Made by a program: the position numbers and the translations under genes. From Papilionanthe hookeriana x Papilionanthe teres (lineage: Eukaryota > Streptophyta > Magnoliopsida > Asparagales > Orchidaceae): a stretch of 64,000 nucleotides of DNA. Positions within the stretch are counted from its first letter, which is position 1. Each line of letters opens with the position of its first letter. Below, one piece after another: positions 19,501 to 31,203 of this stretch. Below the pieces are notes generated by a model. The model saw only the letters and a list, made by a program, of their open reading frames with translations. It did not search any database and had not been told where the DNA came from. Where the stretch lies: positions 92,376,287 through 92,440,286 of the forward strand of contig CM040428.1 in NCBI GenBank assembly GCA_022702705.1. The letters run 5' to 3'.

Positions 19501-21268
19501 TGATACACCTAAAATATATAGTATTTTTTATGCACATTTTTATGCCTAATTTTGATGATATTGCACTTTAATGGAAGGTATTTTGTGTTTTTCTTTATGA
19601 TGAAAATGAGTGATAATGATGAAAGGAGCAAAATTGGATCAAATTTTGAGCAAAAAAATGGAAAATAAAAATTTGGGCACTAGTGACTAAGCGCCGCTAG
19701 GCCGGCGCTTAGCCGCCATAGTTAAAAATCGAAATTAAATTGAATTTGGTGCCATTTTCAAAGGGGATGGGATGCAACTCTTGGTGGTAACTTCCATAAC
19801 TTCCTTTGGGCGACAAGTTTGAATGAAGAGGTGCAATCTTTCGTGGATACATCAAATCTGGACACATTTTGCAGAGACACCAAGGCAACTTTTGGTTTAA
19901 TATTTAAAGAGAGACTTAGGAAAGATTAAGGGGCTCTTCCATTACATTTTGAGGGGCTCTTCCTTTGAATTTTGAAGAGAGTTTTAATTAGGAGTAGGAG
20001 TAGAGAGTAGAAAAGAGAAAAGGGTAGGATTGAAGCCTTCTTCTTCCCACTTCTGTTCTTTCCTTTAGTTTAGTTTTTTTTTAAGTCTGAAGTCTGTTTC
20101 TGAGTCATCGGAGTTGGGAGACCTGCTCTGAGTAGTAGTTTAGTGAAGAGTCAAGGTTTTAGAGGAACTTCCTGAGTCTTGTGGAGAGGATTTTCAGATA
20201 AGTGTTTACTTTTGTTCTTACATTTAGTTTTTAATTAATACTTGTTTTTGTTTGTTATTTTTCTTATGGTTTTTAATTTCAAATTAATGTGTTTTTGTAT
20301 TTTCTCAATGCATTCTGATTAGTTTACTTTTTTTTTCTTTCTTAAATGAAAAAGTAAGTAATTCATGAATAATTGTTGTGGAATGTATATGTGTTTAAAG
20401 TTGGAAGAAGTTGTGAAAATTGATTCCATAAACTTTATGTACTTCTTAATTTGGCCTGTTAAGATGTAAAATTTGTGGTGAGATTACGTAAGATCCAATG
20501 CGGTATTGTCTCATAAAATTTAGAAAGAATCACATGCAATTATATGGGTGAAAATTGTTGTTCATATAATTGAATGCAATATATTAGAAGATATTTTTAA
20601 AGGGGAATAAAATTAGAGGATTTTTAGTGGGAGAGGCTAAAATCCTTTAATTTGGTTTGAAGTTTTGATTTTGTTATGAGAAGTTAGCCCCCAGGTAGAG
20701 GGAATCGAGGGAACTCTAGAGTGAGAGCTGGTATCTTCCCTGCCTAACCATGTTCAAAATAATAAAATTTCAAATTAACCAATGTTCTTTATAGAACCAA
20801 GTAAGGATAAAGAATACATTTGATTCTATTTATCACAACAAATTTAAATACTTCCACAACAATATTTTCATAATTATTACTACTTTATAAAAGAAAGAAA
20901 AAGATATTCTAGTTAATAGTGTTTTTCATATCGTGTTTACAGTTATTATCATTTTAATTTCTTGTTTGATTTTTATAAGAAAATTTAAAGAGTGAAATAC
21001 TATCAAACTTTTCAAAATCAAAACATACTTTCAAAAACCAATTAAAAAAGTAAAAATATAAATTTCTTATTTCTTTAAAGATATTTCACTTTACCTGTGG
21101 GTTCGATATCTCGGGGCTTAATCAGAAAGACCTATATTACTTGATAAACGATATGTATACTTGCGTATTATCCCATATTATAAAATCATAATTTTCATAT
21201 CAAAATCATCAGCACATATATTTGGTGTGGAGTCAAGTTTTTGGTGCACATATATTTATCGTGGATCA
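19501..21268 (+). repeat. 5' LTR of the Athila element
   Basis: Starts TGATACACC and ends GTGGATCA; 1768 bases. It holds a perfect GC-rich hairpin at 19687-19712, and a TATTTAA string near 19901 that may be the TATA box. It also contains one copy of the leader that recurs in the 3' LTR. Confidence 0.93.
19687..19712 (+). promoter_or_regulatory. GC-rich hairpin motif in Athila LTR
   Basis: Arms CTAAGCGCC (19687-19695) and GGCGCTTAG (19704-19712) pair perfectly around GCTAGGCC. It stands out in an AT-rich LTR. Related blocks occur at 26980-27006 and 28036-28114 in front of the two accessory ORFs, and a degenerated copy is in the 3' LTR near 31391. Confidence 0.7.
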
Positions 21269-21274
21269 AGTTTT

Positions 21275-21291
21275 TGGCGCCGTTGCCGAGG
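21275..21291 (+). other. Primer-binding site, tRNA-Asp type
   Basis: TGGCGCCGTTGCCGAGG, one mismatch from the complement of the plant tRNA-Asp 3' end (recalled as TGGCGCCGTTGCCGGGG). It begins six bases after the LTR end. Athila/Calypso-like elements are known to use this primer. Confidence 0.85.
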
Positions 21292-21400
21292 AAGGAAAGA
21301 AATTAATTAAAATTACATTTTAAAGAAAATTAAGAAATTTTAAATTTTTACTTTTCTTTTTTTTGTTAGTGTGTTGTGTTTTGTTTTGTTTTTTTATTGT

Positions 21401-23073
21401 ATGCGTAGTCCAGGTTCTGAGGGACTTGTGCCTTACGATTCTAAATTAGAAAGAACTATCAGAAAAATCAAAAATATTAAAAATACAGAAAAAGATAAAA
21501 ATATTCAAGAAATGGCAATTCATTAAAATCAAAATGTTAGCATCCATCAAGAATTAAGACCTTTAAGTGATTATGTTAACCCTACAGTGGATTAACTTCA
21601 TGGTAGTATTCAAAACCCTGCAGTAGTTGCTAATTCTTTTGAGCTTAAACCTGCTATTATCCAAATGGTGTCTAATAATCAGTTTGGGGGAGCAACAACT
21701 TAAGATCCTAATTTGCATCTTGCTAATTTTCTAGAGTTGTGTGCTACTTTTAAATATGATGGTGTTTCGGATGATGCTATTAGACTTAGACTTTTTTCTT
21801 TCTCACTAAGGGATAAAGCTAAAATGTGGTTACATTCGTTAGCACTTGGATCAATTAGAACTTGGGGTGAACTGTCACAAAAATTCCTTGCTAAATATTT
21901 TCCACCATCTAAGACTACTAAGTTGAGAAATGATATTACATCTTTTTGTCAGTTTGAAGGGGAATTAATATATGAAGCATGGGAAAGATTTAATGATCTC
22001 CTTAGGAAATGTCCACATCATTCGATACTAGATTGGTTAGTAATTCAAACTTTTTATAATGGATTAGTTGGATCTCTTAGATCGATCATTGATGTTGTTG
22101 TTGGTTGATCATTAATGTCTAAACCATTTTCTGATGCTTATGCTTTAATTGAATAAATGGCTACTAATAATTTTCAATGGCCTTCTGAAAGGTTAAATCC
22201 TAAAAAGGTAGCCAGTATTTTTGAAAATGATGCTTTTAAAATGTTAGCAAATCAAGTTGCTGCTGTTTCAAGAAAGATAGACCAATTTGGGATGAATTTT
22301 TCTCAGCCACATTCCATGATTGAAGAAAATTCATTAGGCAAATGGTTGAATCTTATTCTTCACAAGATACTGTGAATGCTATTAAAAAACCTAACAAACC
22401 ATATTCCAATTATTATAACCGAGGTTGGAAGAATCATCCAAATTTTAACTAGAATACCAATAATCAGGGTGGTGTTAACAAACATTGGGGGAACCACCAA
22501 GTAAACCCATTGGGGAATTGAAACAACCAAGGAAATAATAATAATAATAGATTAACTTATCCTTCAGGTTATAACAATGCTTTACCATTAAAGGAGAAGA
22601 AGTTGTATATTGAAGAAGTGGTGTCAAATATGGGAAATCAATTACAAATTCAAGGAGCAACGATCAGAAATATTGAAAATCAATTAGGACAAATTGCAAA
22701 TGCCTTAAGTAATAGATCCCAAGGAATGCTTCCAAGTAATACTGAAGTAAATCCAAGAGAAAAGAATAAAGAACAAGTAAAAGCAATTCAACTGAGAAGT
22801 GGAAGAGAATTGGAAGATAGAGTTAAAAAAGAAACTGAAGTAGAGAAAGAAGAGATTGAAGAACCAAAATAGGACGCTCCGAAAGGTTTGGAAAGACCTA
22901 TTTCTCCACCTAAGGTTGATTTAGAAAAACCACCACCTTCATTTCCTCAGGGACTTCGTCAACAAAAGTTGGATAAGCAATTTTCAAAATTCTTGGAGAT
23001 ATTGAAGAAGCTTACTATTAATATTTCATTTGCTGAAGCCTTAGAAAAAATGCCAAGCTATGCGAATTTATGA
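21401..23073 (+). pseudogene. gag: gag of the Athila element, broken
   Basis: Starts at ATG 21401 (MRSPGSEGLVPYDSKLE) and is interrupted by stops at 21524, 21593 and 21701. It is open at 21713-22108 over the retrotransposon gag core (LRLFSFSLRDKAKMWLHSL, FLAKYFPPSKTTKLR, FYNGL). After further stops and a frameshift near 22340 come an Asn/Gly-rich stretch (nt 22400-22560), a linker with ENQLGQIANALSNR and LRSGREL, and a segment with RQQKLDKQFSKFLE just before protease. Gag packages the element RNA in the cytoplasm. Order and motifs are typical of Athila; the zinc knuckle is not visible. Confidence 0.85.
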
Positions 23074-23200
23074 AGGATATTCTTAACAAGAAAATGAAGT
23101 TTGAAGATAATGAGACTGTTGCAGTTAGTGAGGAGTGAAATGCAATAATTTAGAAAAAGCTTCATGAAAAGCTTAAAGATCCTGGTAATTTCACAATTCC

Positions 23201-24064
23201 ATGTGCAATCGGAGACAGATCTATGGAAAAGCTTTATGTGATTTAGGTGCAAGCATTAACCTTATGTCTCTATCAATATTCAAAAGACTGGGACTAGGAG
23301 AAATAACCCCAACTACTGTAACTCTGCAATTAGCAGATCGTTCGATCACATATATTAAAGGAGTTATAGAAGATGTTTTGGTTAAAGTGGATCAATTTAT
23401 TTTTCTTGTTGATTTCATTGTGTTAGATATGGAGGAAGATAAAGAGATATCTATAATTTTGGGAAGACCTTTCCTAGCTACAGGCCAAGCTATGATAGAT
23501 GTGCAAAAAGGGGAATTAACGATGAGGGTTAATGATCAGACTGTTACATTTAATATTTCAAAATCGATGAAATATCCTGTTAGAGGTAAAGAAGATGAAT
23601 GTTATAGGATGGTTGGTATCAAATATTTGAGTGAATGTCATTTCAAATCAACTTATGAAGAGAAATTTGAAAGAGAAGAATTGGAACATAAGCAGGAAGA
23701 GGAGTTACTTGATTCTGAAGATTTTCAAGAGGAAGATTTAAAGTATGTTCGTGAAAGTTTTGAATTGTTGAATTTGACAGAAAAAGATGAATCTTATGGT
23801 CCATCAATTGAAAAACCTCCTGAACTTGAGTTAAAAATGCTTCCTGATAATTTGAAGTATGTTTTTCTAGGTGGATCCTCAACCTTGCCAGTTATAATTT
23901 CCTCTCAATTAACTGAAAAAGAAGAAGAGAGTTTGCTTGAAATTTTAAAGAAGCATAAGAAAGCCATTGGATGGACAATTGCTGATATTAAAGGAATCAG
24001 TTCTTCACTTTATATGCACAGAATTCTTATGGAAGATAGATGCAAACCGCAGGCTGATCCCTAA
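23201..24064 (+). pseudogene. pol: Protease of the Athila element
   Basis: A 287-codon frame in a different frame from the upstream gag linker. The active site is CDLGASINLMS (Asp codon 23240-23242), followed by DKEISIILGRPFLAT, typical of the retropepsin flap-distal motif. The second half is an acidic linker leading to reverse transcriptase (KKHKKAIGWTIADIKGIS). The frame ends at TAA 24062-24064, after which the same protein continues. Confidence 0.88.
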
Positions 24065-25375
24065 AGGAGATTAAATCCTATCTTGAAAGACGTTGTTTAG
24101 AAAGAAATTTTAAAATTTTTGGATGCTGGAATTATCTACCCTTTTTCAGATAGTGCATGGGTTAGTCCTATTCACTGTGTTCCTAAGAAAGGAGGAGTGA
24201 CTGTGACTATTAATGAAAAGAATGAAATATTACCAAGAAGACAAGTTACAGGGTGGCGAATATGCATGGATTATTGAAAATTAAATATTGCCACAAGGAA
24301 AGATCACTTTCCACTCCCATTTCTGGATCAAATGTTGGATAGACTGGCTGGGCATAAATACTTTTGTTTTCATGATGAATATATTGGTTACCACCAAATT
24401 CAAATTGCTCCTGAGGATCAAGAGAAAACTACGTTTACCAGTCCTTATGTTTCATTTACTTTTAGAAGAATGCCCTTTGGTTTATGTAATGCCCCTGCTA
24501 CATTTCAGAAATGCATGATGGTTTTTTTTGTGATTTAATTGGAAAAGGGATTGAAGTTTTTATGGATGAATTTTCAGTGTCTGGAATTTCGTTTGAATCA
24601 TGTTTAGAACATTTATCTATGGTTCTAAAATGCTGTGAAGAAACTAATTTGATCCTTAACAGGGAAAAATGCCAATTTATGGTTGCAAGAGTAATTATTT
24701 TAGGACATTGAATTTTAGAAAAAGGTTTGGAGGTAGATCCTGCAAAAATTCAAGTTATATCTAATTTACCTTGCCCAACCAATGTAATTGGAATTAGAAG
24801 TTTTTTAGGACATGCTGGATTCTACAAGCTTTACATCAAAGACTTTTCAAAGATTACAAAACCTTTATACCGTTTACTAGAAAAGGATGCAATTTTTAAT
24901 TTTGATGATAATTGCCTAAAAGCCTTTGAAACATCAAAAGAAAAATTAATCACTGCACCTGTAATAATTTCACCAAATTAGGAAAAACCTTTTGAATTAA
25001 TGTGTGATGCTAGTGATTATGCTATTGGTGCTATTTTGGGTCAGAAATATGATAAGATTTTGAAAGTTATTTATTATGCTAGTGAAACTCTTAATGAAGC
25101 TCAAATTAATTATACCACTACTGAGAAAGACTTATTAGCTACAGTATTTGCCTTTGATAAATTTCGATCATATTTAATTGGAACTTAATGTGTTGTGCAT
25201 ACTGATCATTCTGCTATCAAATACATAATGAAGAAAAAAGAAGCAAAACCAAGACTGATAAGATGGATTCTTCTTTTGCAGGAATTTGACTTTGAGATAG
25301 TAGATAGAAAAGGGTTCTGAAAATCAAATTGCTGATCATTTGTCTAGGCTTGAAATTGAAAAGTCTCTCTGAGAT
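24065..25375 (+). pseudogene. pol: Reverse transcriptase and RNase H of the Athila element, broken
   Basis: Recognisable blocks: FLDAGIIYPFSDSAWVSP, VPKKGG, GWRICMDY, FCFHDEYIGYHQI, RRMPFGLCNAPATFQ, then FMDEFSV where the usual box is FMDD. The second catalytic Asp is therefore Glu, on top of several stops and at least one frameshift near 24530. RNase H follows with LMCDASDYAIGAILGQ, YYASETLNEAQINYTTTEKDLLA and HTDHSAIKYI. It is one inactivated polyprotein segment. Confidence 0.88.
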
Positions 25376-26726
25376 GTTGAAGAAATTAATGAACATTTTC
25401 CTGATTTAAAATTGTTTACTGTAAATGCGTGGCATGTTCCGTGGTATGCAGACATAGTAAATTTTATTGTCAGTGATATTATATCCTATGGTTTGACATA
25501 TCAGGAAAAGAAGAAATTTTTGTCTGATGCTAAGACTTATTTTAGGGATGACCCATTTTTATATAAATAAGGAAAGGATCTTACAATTCGAAGATGTGTA
25601 CCTTTGGAAGAGACTTATGAAATTTCTCAAAAATGTCATGATTCTGATTATGGGAGACATTTTGGAAGTGATAAAACAACATATAAAATCATACAACCTG
25701 GATTTTATTGGCCTACAGTTTTAAGGATGTGAATGCTTATATTAAAAATTGTGATAGATGTCAGCGTGTAGGCAATATTTCTAGGAGAAATGAGATGCCC
25801 CTCAATTATATATTGGAAGTTGAAATATTTGATGTTTGGGGATTAGATTTTATGGGACCATTTACACCATCTTTCGAAAATGTTTATATTTTGATGGCAG
25901 TAGACTATGTTTCCAAATGGATTGAAGCTATTACTTTACCTCGATGTGATGCTCAAAGTGTTGCAAAGTTTTTGATGAAGAATATATTTTGCAGATTTGG
26001 AATACCAAGAGTAATCATAACTGATGGGGAAGTCATTTTAGAAATGCGATTATCGGAAAGTTAGCAAAGAAATATCATATTAATCATCGCATTGCTATCG
26101 CTTATCATCCGCGAACAAGTGGTTTGGTTGAATTATCCAATCATGAAAATAAAAGAATATTGGAAAAGACTGTTAATCCAAATAGAAATGATTGGTTAAT
26201 CAAACTGGATTATGCTTTGTGGGCCTATAGGACTGCCTACAGAACCCCTATAGGAATGTCACCCTATAGGCTAATTTTTGGAAAAGCTTGTTATTTACCT
26301 ATTGAACTTGAACATAAAGCATTTTGGGCTATTAAAGAGTTCAATTATAATTTGAAAGATGCTGATGAGAAGAGATTATTGCATTTAAATGAGTTTGAAG
26401 ATATAAGGAATGAATCTTATGAAAGTGCTAAGATTTATATGGAAAAGATGAAGTTATGGCATGATCAGAAGATTATTACTAAAAATCTTGTGTCAGGACA
26501 GAAAGTTTTGCTGTATAATGTCAGATTGAGATTTTTTTCTGGAAAACTTAAGTCCAGGTGGATGGGTCCTTCAATTGTGATGAAAATTTATTCCTATGGA
26601 GCTGTGGATATTCAAGATCCTAAGACTGAAAAAATATTTAAAGTTAATGGAAATAGACTTAGACCACATTTTTCAGTCGAGCAATCTAATTCTGATGAGA
26701 ATCTGATGTTGTGTCACTCAAAATGA
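25376..26726 (+). pseudogene. pol: Integrase of the Athila element, broken
   Basis: The zinc finger cysteines are in CDRCQ (near 25755), with a frame break just before them around 25730. The core shows Asp in WGLDFMGP, SKWIEAI, Asp in VIITDG (near 26020), a frameshift at about 26035, and the Glu region VELSNHENKRILEKT in the next ORF (26124-26726). The C terminus has SGQKVLLYN, SRWMGPSIV and VNGNRLRPHF, typical of Athila integrases without a chromodomain. Confidence 0.88.
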
Positions 26727-27213
26727 GTTCTGGATTTATTAGGCTGAAGACGTTAAACCAAGCGCTTTGTGGGAGGTAAGTCATAATTATCGGTGTGCTT
26801 TGCTTTATGTTTGTTTTGTGTGCTTTGTTTGCTTTGTTTGGTTTACTTTTATGTTTTTAGTAGTAGTATTTGGGGTTTTTAAACTAAATAGAGTTTATTT
26901 GACCTTATTTGATGACTTAGAGGAGTTAGAATGAAAATTTGGACATTTAATAGACCTGTGCTAAATTGAGCACTGGCAGCTAAGCGCCGCCTAGTTTGCA
27001 CTTAGGTGTCGGAGTTACAAAAAACGTGAAAAATGAGACTCTAGAAGCTTAGATCGTGGGGAAGTGGTTTTGGAAGTTATTTTGTTGTTTTAAAACGTCT
27101 TGGGGTAGTTTTAGCACTTCCCAAGTCTATAAAAAGAACCTGATTTAAGAGAAACACTTGCCCCAAGTCCTATTTTCATCCCTGAGCCTTAAGAAGAGTA
27201 TTTTGAGTACATC
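26727..27213 (+). other. Post-pol spacer with GC-rich block and TATA-like site
   Basis: Just after integrase is the conserved string ACCAAGCGCTTTGTGGGAGG (26758-26775 region), shared with the minus-strand Athila relative near 42200. It runs into a good 5' splice-site consensus (GAG|GTAAGT, GT at 26776). A GC-rich block resembling the LTR hairpin lies at 26980-27006 (CTAAGCGCCGCCTAG..CTTAGG). TATAAAAAG is at 27128-27136, about 80 bases before the next ATG. Confidence 0.5.
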
Positions 27214-27616
27214 ATGTCTTCCTGGGAGAATGAGATTAAGAAGAAGCGAGATTCTGACAAGAGTAAGTTCATTAGTGACAGTGTTAAAGAGTTATTCAAT
27301 GGATTTCTTACTGTTAGTATTCAAGGGATTGCAGAAAGGATTGCAAAATTGAAGCCCGAGTGTCTTCAATGGAAGCAAAGATCAATGAAACTAACTTACA
27401 TCTGGAGCATATGGGATGGAAACTCAAGATGTAATTCGATCATTCAAGATACATGGAAAAAGCGGATAAGGTGATGTTTTTAAAGAACAAATGGATTGAA
27501 GAAGAAGATAAAAGAATGAACAATTATTGCCCGTTCTATCACATTTATATTACAGAAAGGTCAAATGATAATAATAGTGGTCCTGGATATAATCCGCCTA
27601 ATGGAGAATGGAATTA
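27214..27616 (+). pseudogene. Small accessory ORF of the Athila element, possible coiled coil
   Basis: ATG 27214 opens a frame of 86 codons (MSSWENEIKKKRDSDKSKF...). A frameshift near 27345 lets another frame continue in a similar style to a TAA at 27614-27616, giving about 130 residues in all. The middle part has heptad-like spacing of Leu, Met and Ile, suggesting a short coiled coil. I know no family for it. It is preceded by a TATA-like site and the GC-rich block. It could equally be a chance frame. Confidence 0.4.
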
Positions 27617-28283
27617 AGTATGTTTTGTTCTTATATATTTTGTGTTCCTATGTGTTTTGTTTAATATGTTTAGTGTTCTTATGTGTTTTATTTGGTGTGT
27701 TTAGAGTTTATGTTTGAGTTTTCTAAATTATGCCTTATGATGTGATAGTTACATCCTAGAGATGTAAACTTATCATTTTGAGATTAAGTCTCATGTAACT
27801 AGAGAATTTCAACCTATGTATGTGGATAGAAATTCTAGGATTGTATTAAGTGTTATGTTTGTTTTTATGAATATAAGTTTGTTTTTGTGTGAAATTTGTT
27901 TAGAATCAATGAATATTAAAAATTTGAATTGGAATATTGGAAGATTCATAGGGAAGAGATAATTTTTTTGAAGAGATTAAGGGTGATTAACGAAGTGGTT
28001 TAAAGCATATACCTTAATTGTGAAAATCTGGGTTTTGGCGGCTAAGCGCCAGAGTGCCGGCACTTAAGCACCAGATTTCGAGGCTAAGCGCCGAAGGGTT
28101 CGCGCTTAGGCACCAATTCGTGAAAATTGGTTCCCAGCTGTTAAAAACCCGTGAATCGCCATTTTTACTCCCCTGTTCATCTTCAACCCATCCTTTTCAC
28201 ACGAGAGAGAGTCTAGGGCATCCTTGATTTGGACCATTTAAGAGCTGATCTCAACAAAAATTTGTATATTTGGATTCCTTGAG
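27617..28283 (+). other. Spacer between the accessory ORFs, with doubled GC-rich hairpin
   Basis: AT-rich, non-coding. At 28036-28114 there are two successive imperfect hairpins of the LTR type (GCTAAGCGCC..GGCACTTAAG and CTAAGCGC..GCGCTTAG). A leader-like segment then leads to a 5' splice-site consensus (GAG|GTAAGAA) at 28284. Confidence 0.55.
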
Positions 28284-28491
28284 GTAAGAACACTACTGCT
28301 AAGTAAAAATTTTTGGTTTTCACCATGTATTTTGAGTACATTTTGGAAAATCTTAAAATCACTATTCATGGTGAGAATTTGAGGAAAAACTTAAGAAATT
28401 GCTTGGATTTAGTAGAAATATATTTTGGAAGATAATTTAGCAAATTTAGTTTGATTTTGGAATTTATGGTAAATTTTTCATGAATTTTTAG
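28284..28491 (+). other. Putative 5'-leader intron before the second accessory ORF
   Basis: The donor GAG|GTAAGAA has GT at 28284-28285; the acceptor is TGAATTTTTAG with AG at 28490-28491. The 208-base interval is AT-rich as plant introns are. The ORF ATG follows two bases later at 28494. Inferred from sequence only. Confidence 0.4.
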
Positions 28492-28493
28492 AG

Positions 28494-29644
28494 ATGGCTC
28501 CAAAGTCAAAGTGCACGAGAGGAAAGACAAAGTTTGATTCCAATAAATTTGTTAGTGCGAAGACTGAGGAACGATACATCGATGCGTTGCAGTCACATAA
28601 GTTGATTCCTGAGAGAGTGTTCAGTAAGCCGGGATAAGTAATTGAAGATATGATTCCTTGGAGGAACTGGGAGAACTACTATTACTTCTCGGCTGTTGCT
28701 GTTGTTTCTGTTGTTAGAGAATTCTATGAGAATGTGCCTGCATCAGAAGAGAATATAGTGATGGTTAGGGGGCAAGATGTACACTTTTCTTCTGGGGTAA
28801 TTAACATTCTCTATCAACTACCTCCTGCTATGTTTTGTTTTTATTCTAATTTTCATCCTACGGAGGGAGAGTTAGATGAGATAATGGGATTTTTGACTGA
28901 TGGTAGAGGATTATGGAAAATAACAAATGATAGAAGAGTGAATTTTCCTGCTTCCAAATTAAATGTCACTTCTAAAGTATGGCATTATTTTATCTATTCT
29001 AAACTGTTGCCTTCAACTCATACTAGTAAAGTGAAGAGGGAAAGAGCTATTTTGAACCATTGCATTTAGCAAGGGAAGCCTATAGATATTGGAGCGATTA
29101 TTTATGATTATATTGTGAATTGTGCCAGATCTACCACTGCTGCAGGTATGAGATTTCCTTCCCTAATTAATTCATTATGTGAACGGTCTAAAGTGAAATT
29201 TGAAACCTATGAAGAGATACTTCAGCCTTTGAGACCTATCACCAGTGTAAACTTTGGAGCTTACACTATATATTCAGAATTTTGCTGGAGAGGAGGATTT
29301 GGTAGGTTTCTACTACTTCTGTTTCTGCTTCTGCTGCATCTACTTCTCGTGCTACTACTTCACGTGCTTCATCATCCACTGATTCATAGACTAGTTTATT
29401 AAGAAAAATTTTGAAGAAAGTAAGTCTTACTTGAGAGCATTTGAAAGATATGGATGGTAAGATGGATAATGTGGAGAAATATATTGTAAAACATGATGAG
29501 TATGAGGAGAATTATCAACATTATATAGATAGACTGATTAGAGGTGATCAGAGTGCTAAGATGCCCCCTCATCCATTCTACATACCTTATGTGTCATCCA
29601 GGGATTGGAACTAGCAGAATGATGATGATGAGGATGAAGAGTAG
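28494..29644 (+). pseudogene. Athila accessory protein with plant-transposon-protein domain
   Basis: ATG 28494 (MAPKSKCTRGKTKF) in one frame to 29300, with stops at 28635 and 29067. The region with WRNWENYYYFSAVAVVSVVREFY, VWHYFIYSKLLPSTH and CARSTTAAGMRFPSLI resembles the domain annotated as putative plant transposon protein in many Athila-like elements. After a frameshift near 29300 the protein continues with a Ser/Thr/Ala-rich stretch, a probable coiled coil (KDMDGKMDNVEKYIVKHDEY) and an acidic tail, ending at TAG 29642-29644. It occupies the slot after pol where some Athila elements have an env-like gene; I see no signal peptide or true membrane segment. Confidence 0.75.
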
Positions 29645-31190
29645 ATGTTTGTTGCTTATTTTAGTTGTTGTGTTGTTGTGCTATTTTTATTATGTACTTT
29701 GTCTAGTATTTTGTTTGATGATTGTGTTGTAATGTAAACTCTGATATTATGCAGATTGTAGTTGTACTATTTAACTGTTATGCATATTCAAATGTATTGT
29801 TGTTGGATTGATGTTTTATATGTTGCTTTGAGTGTAGTGTGTGTGGTAGTAAATGTTTTAATGTGTATGTTGTACTAGAGTTTTTTCTTTAGGGTTTACT
29901 TTAATTCTAAAACTATTAGGAGATTAGAGAAAACTATAAAAACTACTATTTAGGAAACTGCATGCTTAAAAACTTTAAAAAAATCTACCACTACCATTTG
30001 CTATCTAGTATCAGTGTGATTTCAGTTGGTGTGTATTTGGTTTGAAAGCCTCCACTACTGTAGAAATCTTTTGAAATTTTTACTTTTCTTTTTATAAAAA
30101 GAAAATGTTTTGAAAAACTGAATTTGATTTCATTTTACTCTTGTTGTTTAAATTGCTATACTTGCATATTTATGATATTTAAATTCCTGCAAGCATGATA
30201 TGTTAGTCTTTAATTCTCGCCCATGTATCATTTCTTATGCTTAAATGTTTTATCCTAACTTAAAATTAAAGTTTGGGGGGAATTTTAAAACAAGAAATTT
30301 TCGAAAACCTAAAATTTTATTTGTTCTCAAGAATACTTAAAATAAATCTTATTTCTTGATTGAGAACAATTATGTATATGAAGTTATATTAGGGGAAAAA
30401 ATTTTTGAATATAGAAATGAATAAAAGAATTTAGTTGAAAATTTATAGTAATCATGAAAAACTTAAAGTTAAAATTTTCTTAGTGAAGAGATGTTAAATA
30501 TAGTTATCTATCTTCAGTAAGAAATTTTATATTTTTGGATAAATAGAAGATTTGATTTTAATTCTTCAAAGCTTAAATTTCTTTTAATGAGGAATAATTT
30601 TCAAATACTATTATTATGATTTTTAAGTGAAAGATATATATCTGACCTATATTTTAAATGGAAGGGTGGAATTCAAAATCATTAAAGGCCTATCCAGATA
30701 CAATAATCCTTGCCTTAAAAAAAATTAAAAAGAAAGAAAAAGAAAAGAAAAAGAGAAATAAAAAGTGAAAAATAGTATGCAAAAAGGGAGGAGAAGCTTG
30801 AGGATTTAAGGGCCTAATCAAAAATTGGTTCCATACCTAAAGTTTAACATATAAGTTCAGAGAAAATATAAAGCTTAATGTTATAATATAGTAAGTAAAA
30901 TTATTTTTAATTAAAGATTTTTAAGTGAGAAAAATAAGATATTTGAATCCTATATTTTGAAGAATCTATAAATATTTCTGAATTAGATAGAAACTTGTAT
31001 TTGTCATTTTTCTTTCCTTAAGAACTTTCTAAACTTTAAGCTGGTCTTAATTACTGAAATTTTTTCTAAATTGGACTATCCATTCCTAGAACAAAATTTT
31101 GCTATCTTATTAAGAAATTCATTACATAATTTGCATGTTAAAATTTTTTCTATAAGATTAACTGTCACTTAAGGATAAGTAACATTTTAA
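29645..31190 (+). other. Athila 3' non-coding region
   Basis: About 1.5 kb of AT-rich sequence without coding frames. It contains an internal polypurine-tract-like string, AAAGTTTGGGGGGAATT, at about 30268-30284, roughly 930 bases before the 3' LTR. The same string recurs in the minus-strand relative (41292-41310). Confidence 0.6.
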
Positions 31191-31203
31191 GTTTGGGGGA
31201 TTT
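31191..31203 (+). other. Polypurine tract of the Athila element
   Basis: GTTTGGGGGA followed by TTT directly before the LTR start TGATAAACC at 31204. It matches the internal copy near 30271. Confidence 0.7.

Noticed and set aside
22475..22660. Long Asn run (AATAATAAT) suggesting a separate protein
   Set aside because: It belongs to the Asn/Gly-rich part of gag on the plus strand; the minus-strand frame is a shadow.
29300..29402. Leu-rich hydrophobic tail that looks like a membrane segment of an env protein
   Set aside because: It is read out of frame. One frame over, the same bases give a Ser/Thr/Ala-rich stretch that continues into a coherent C terminus ending at 29642, so it is a frameshift artefact.
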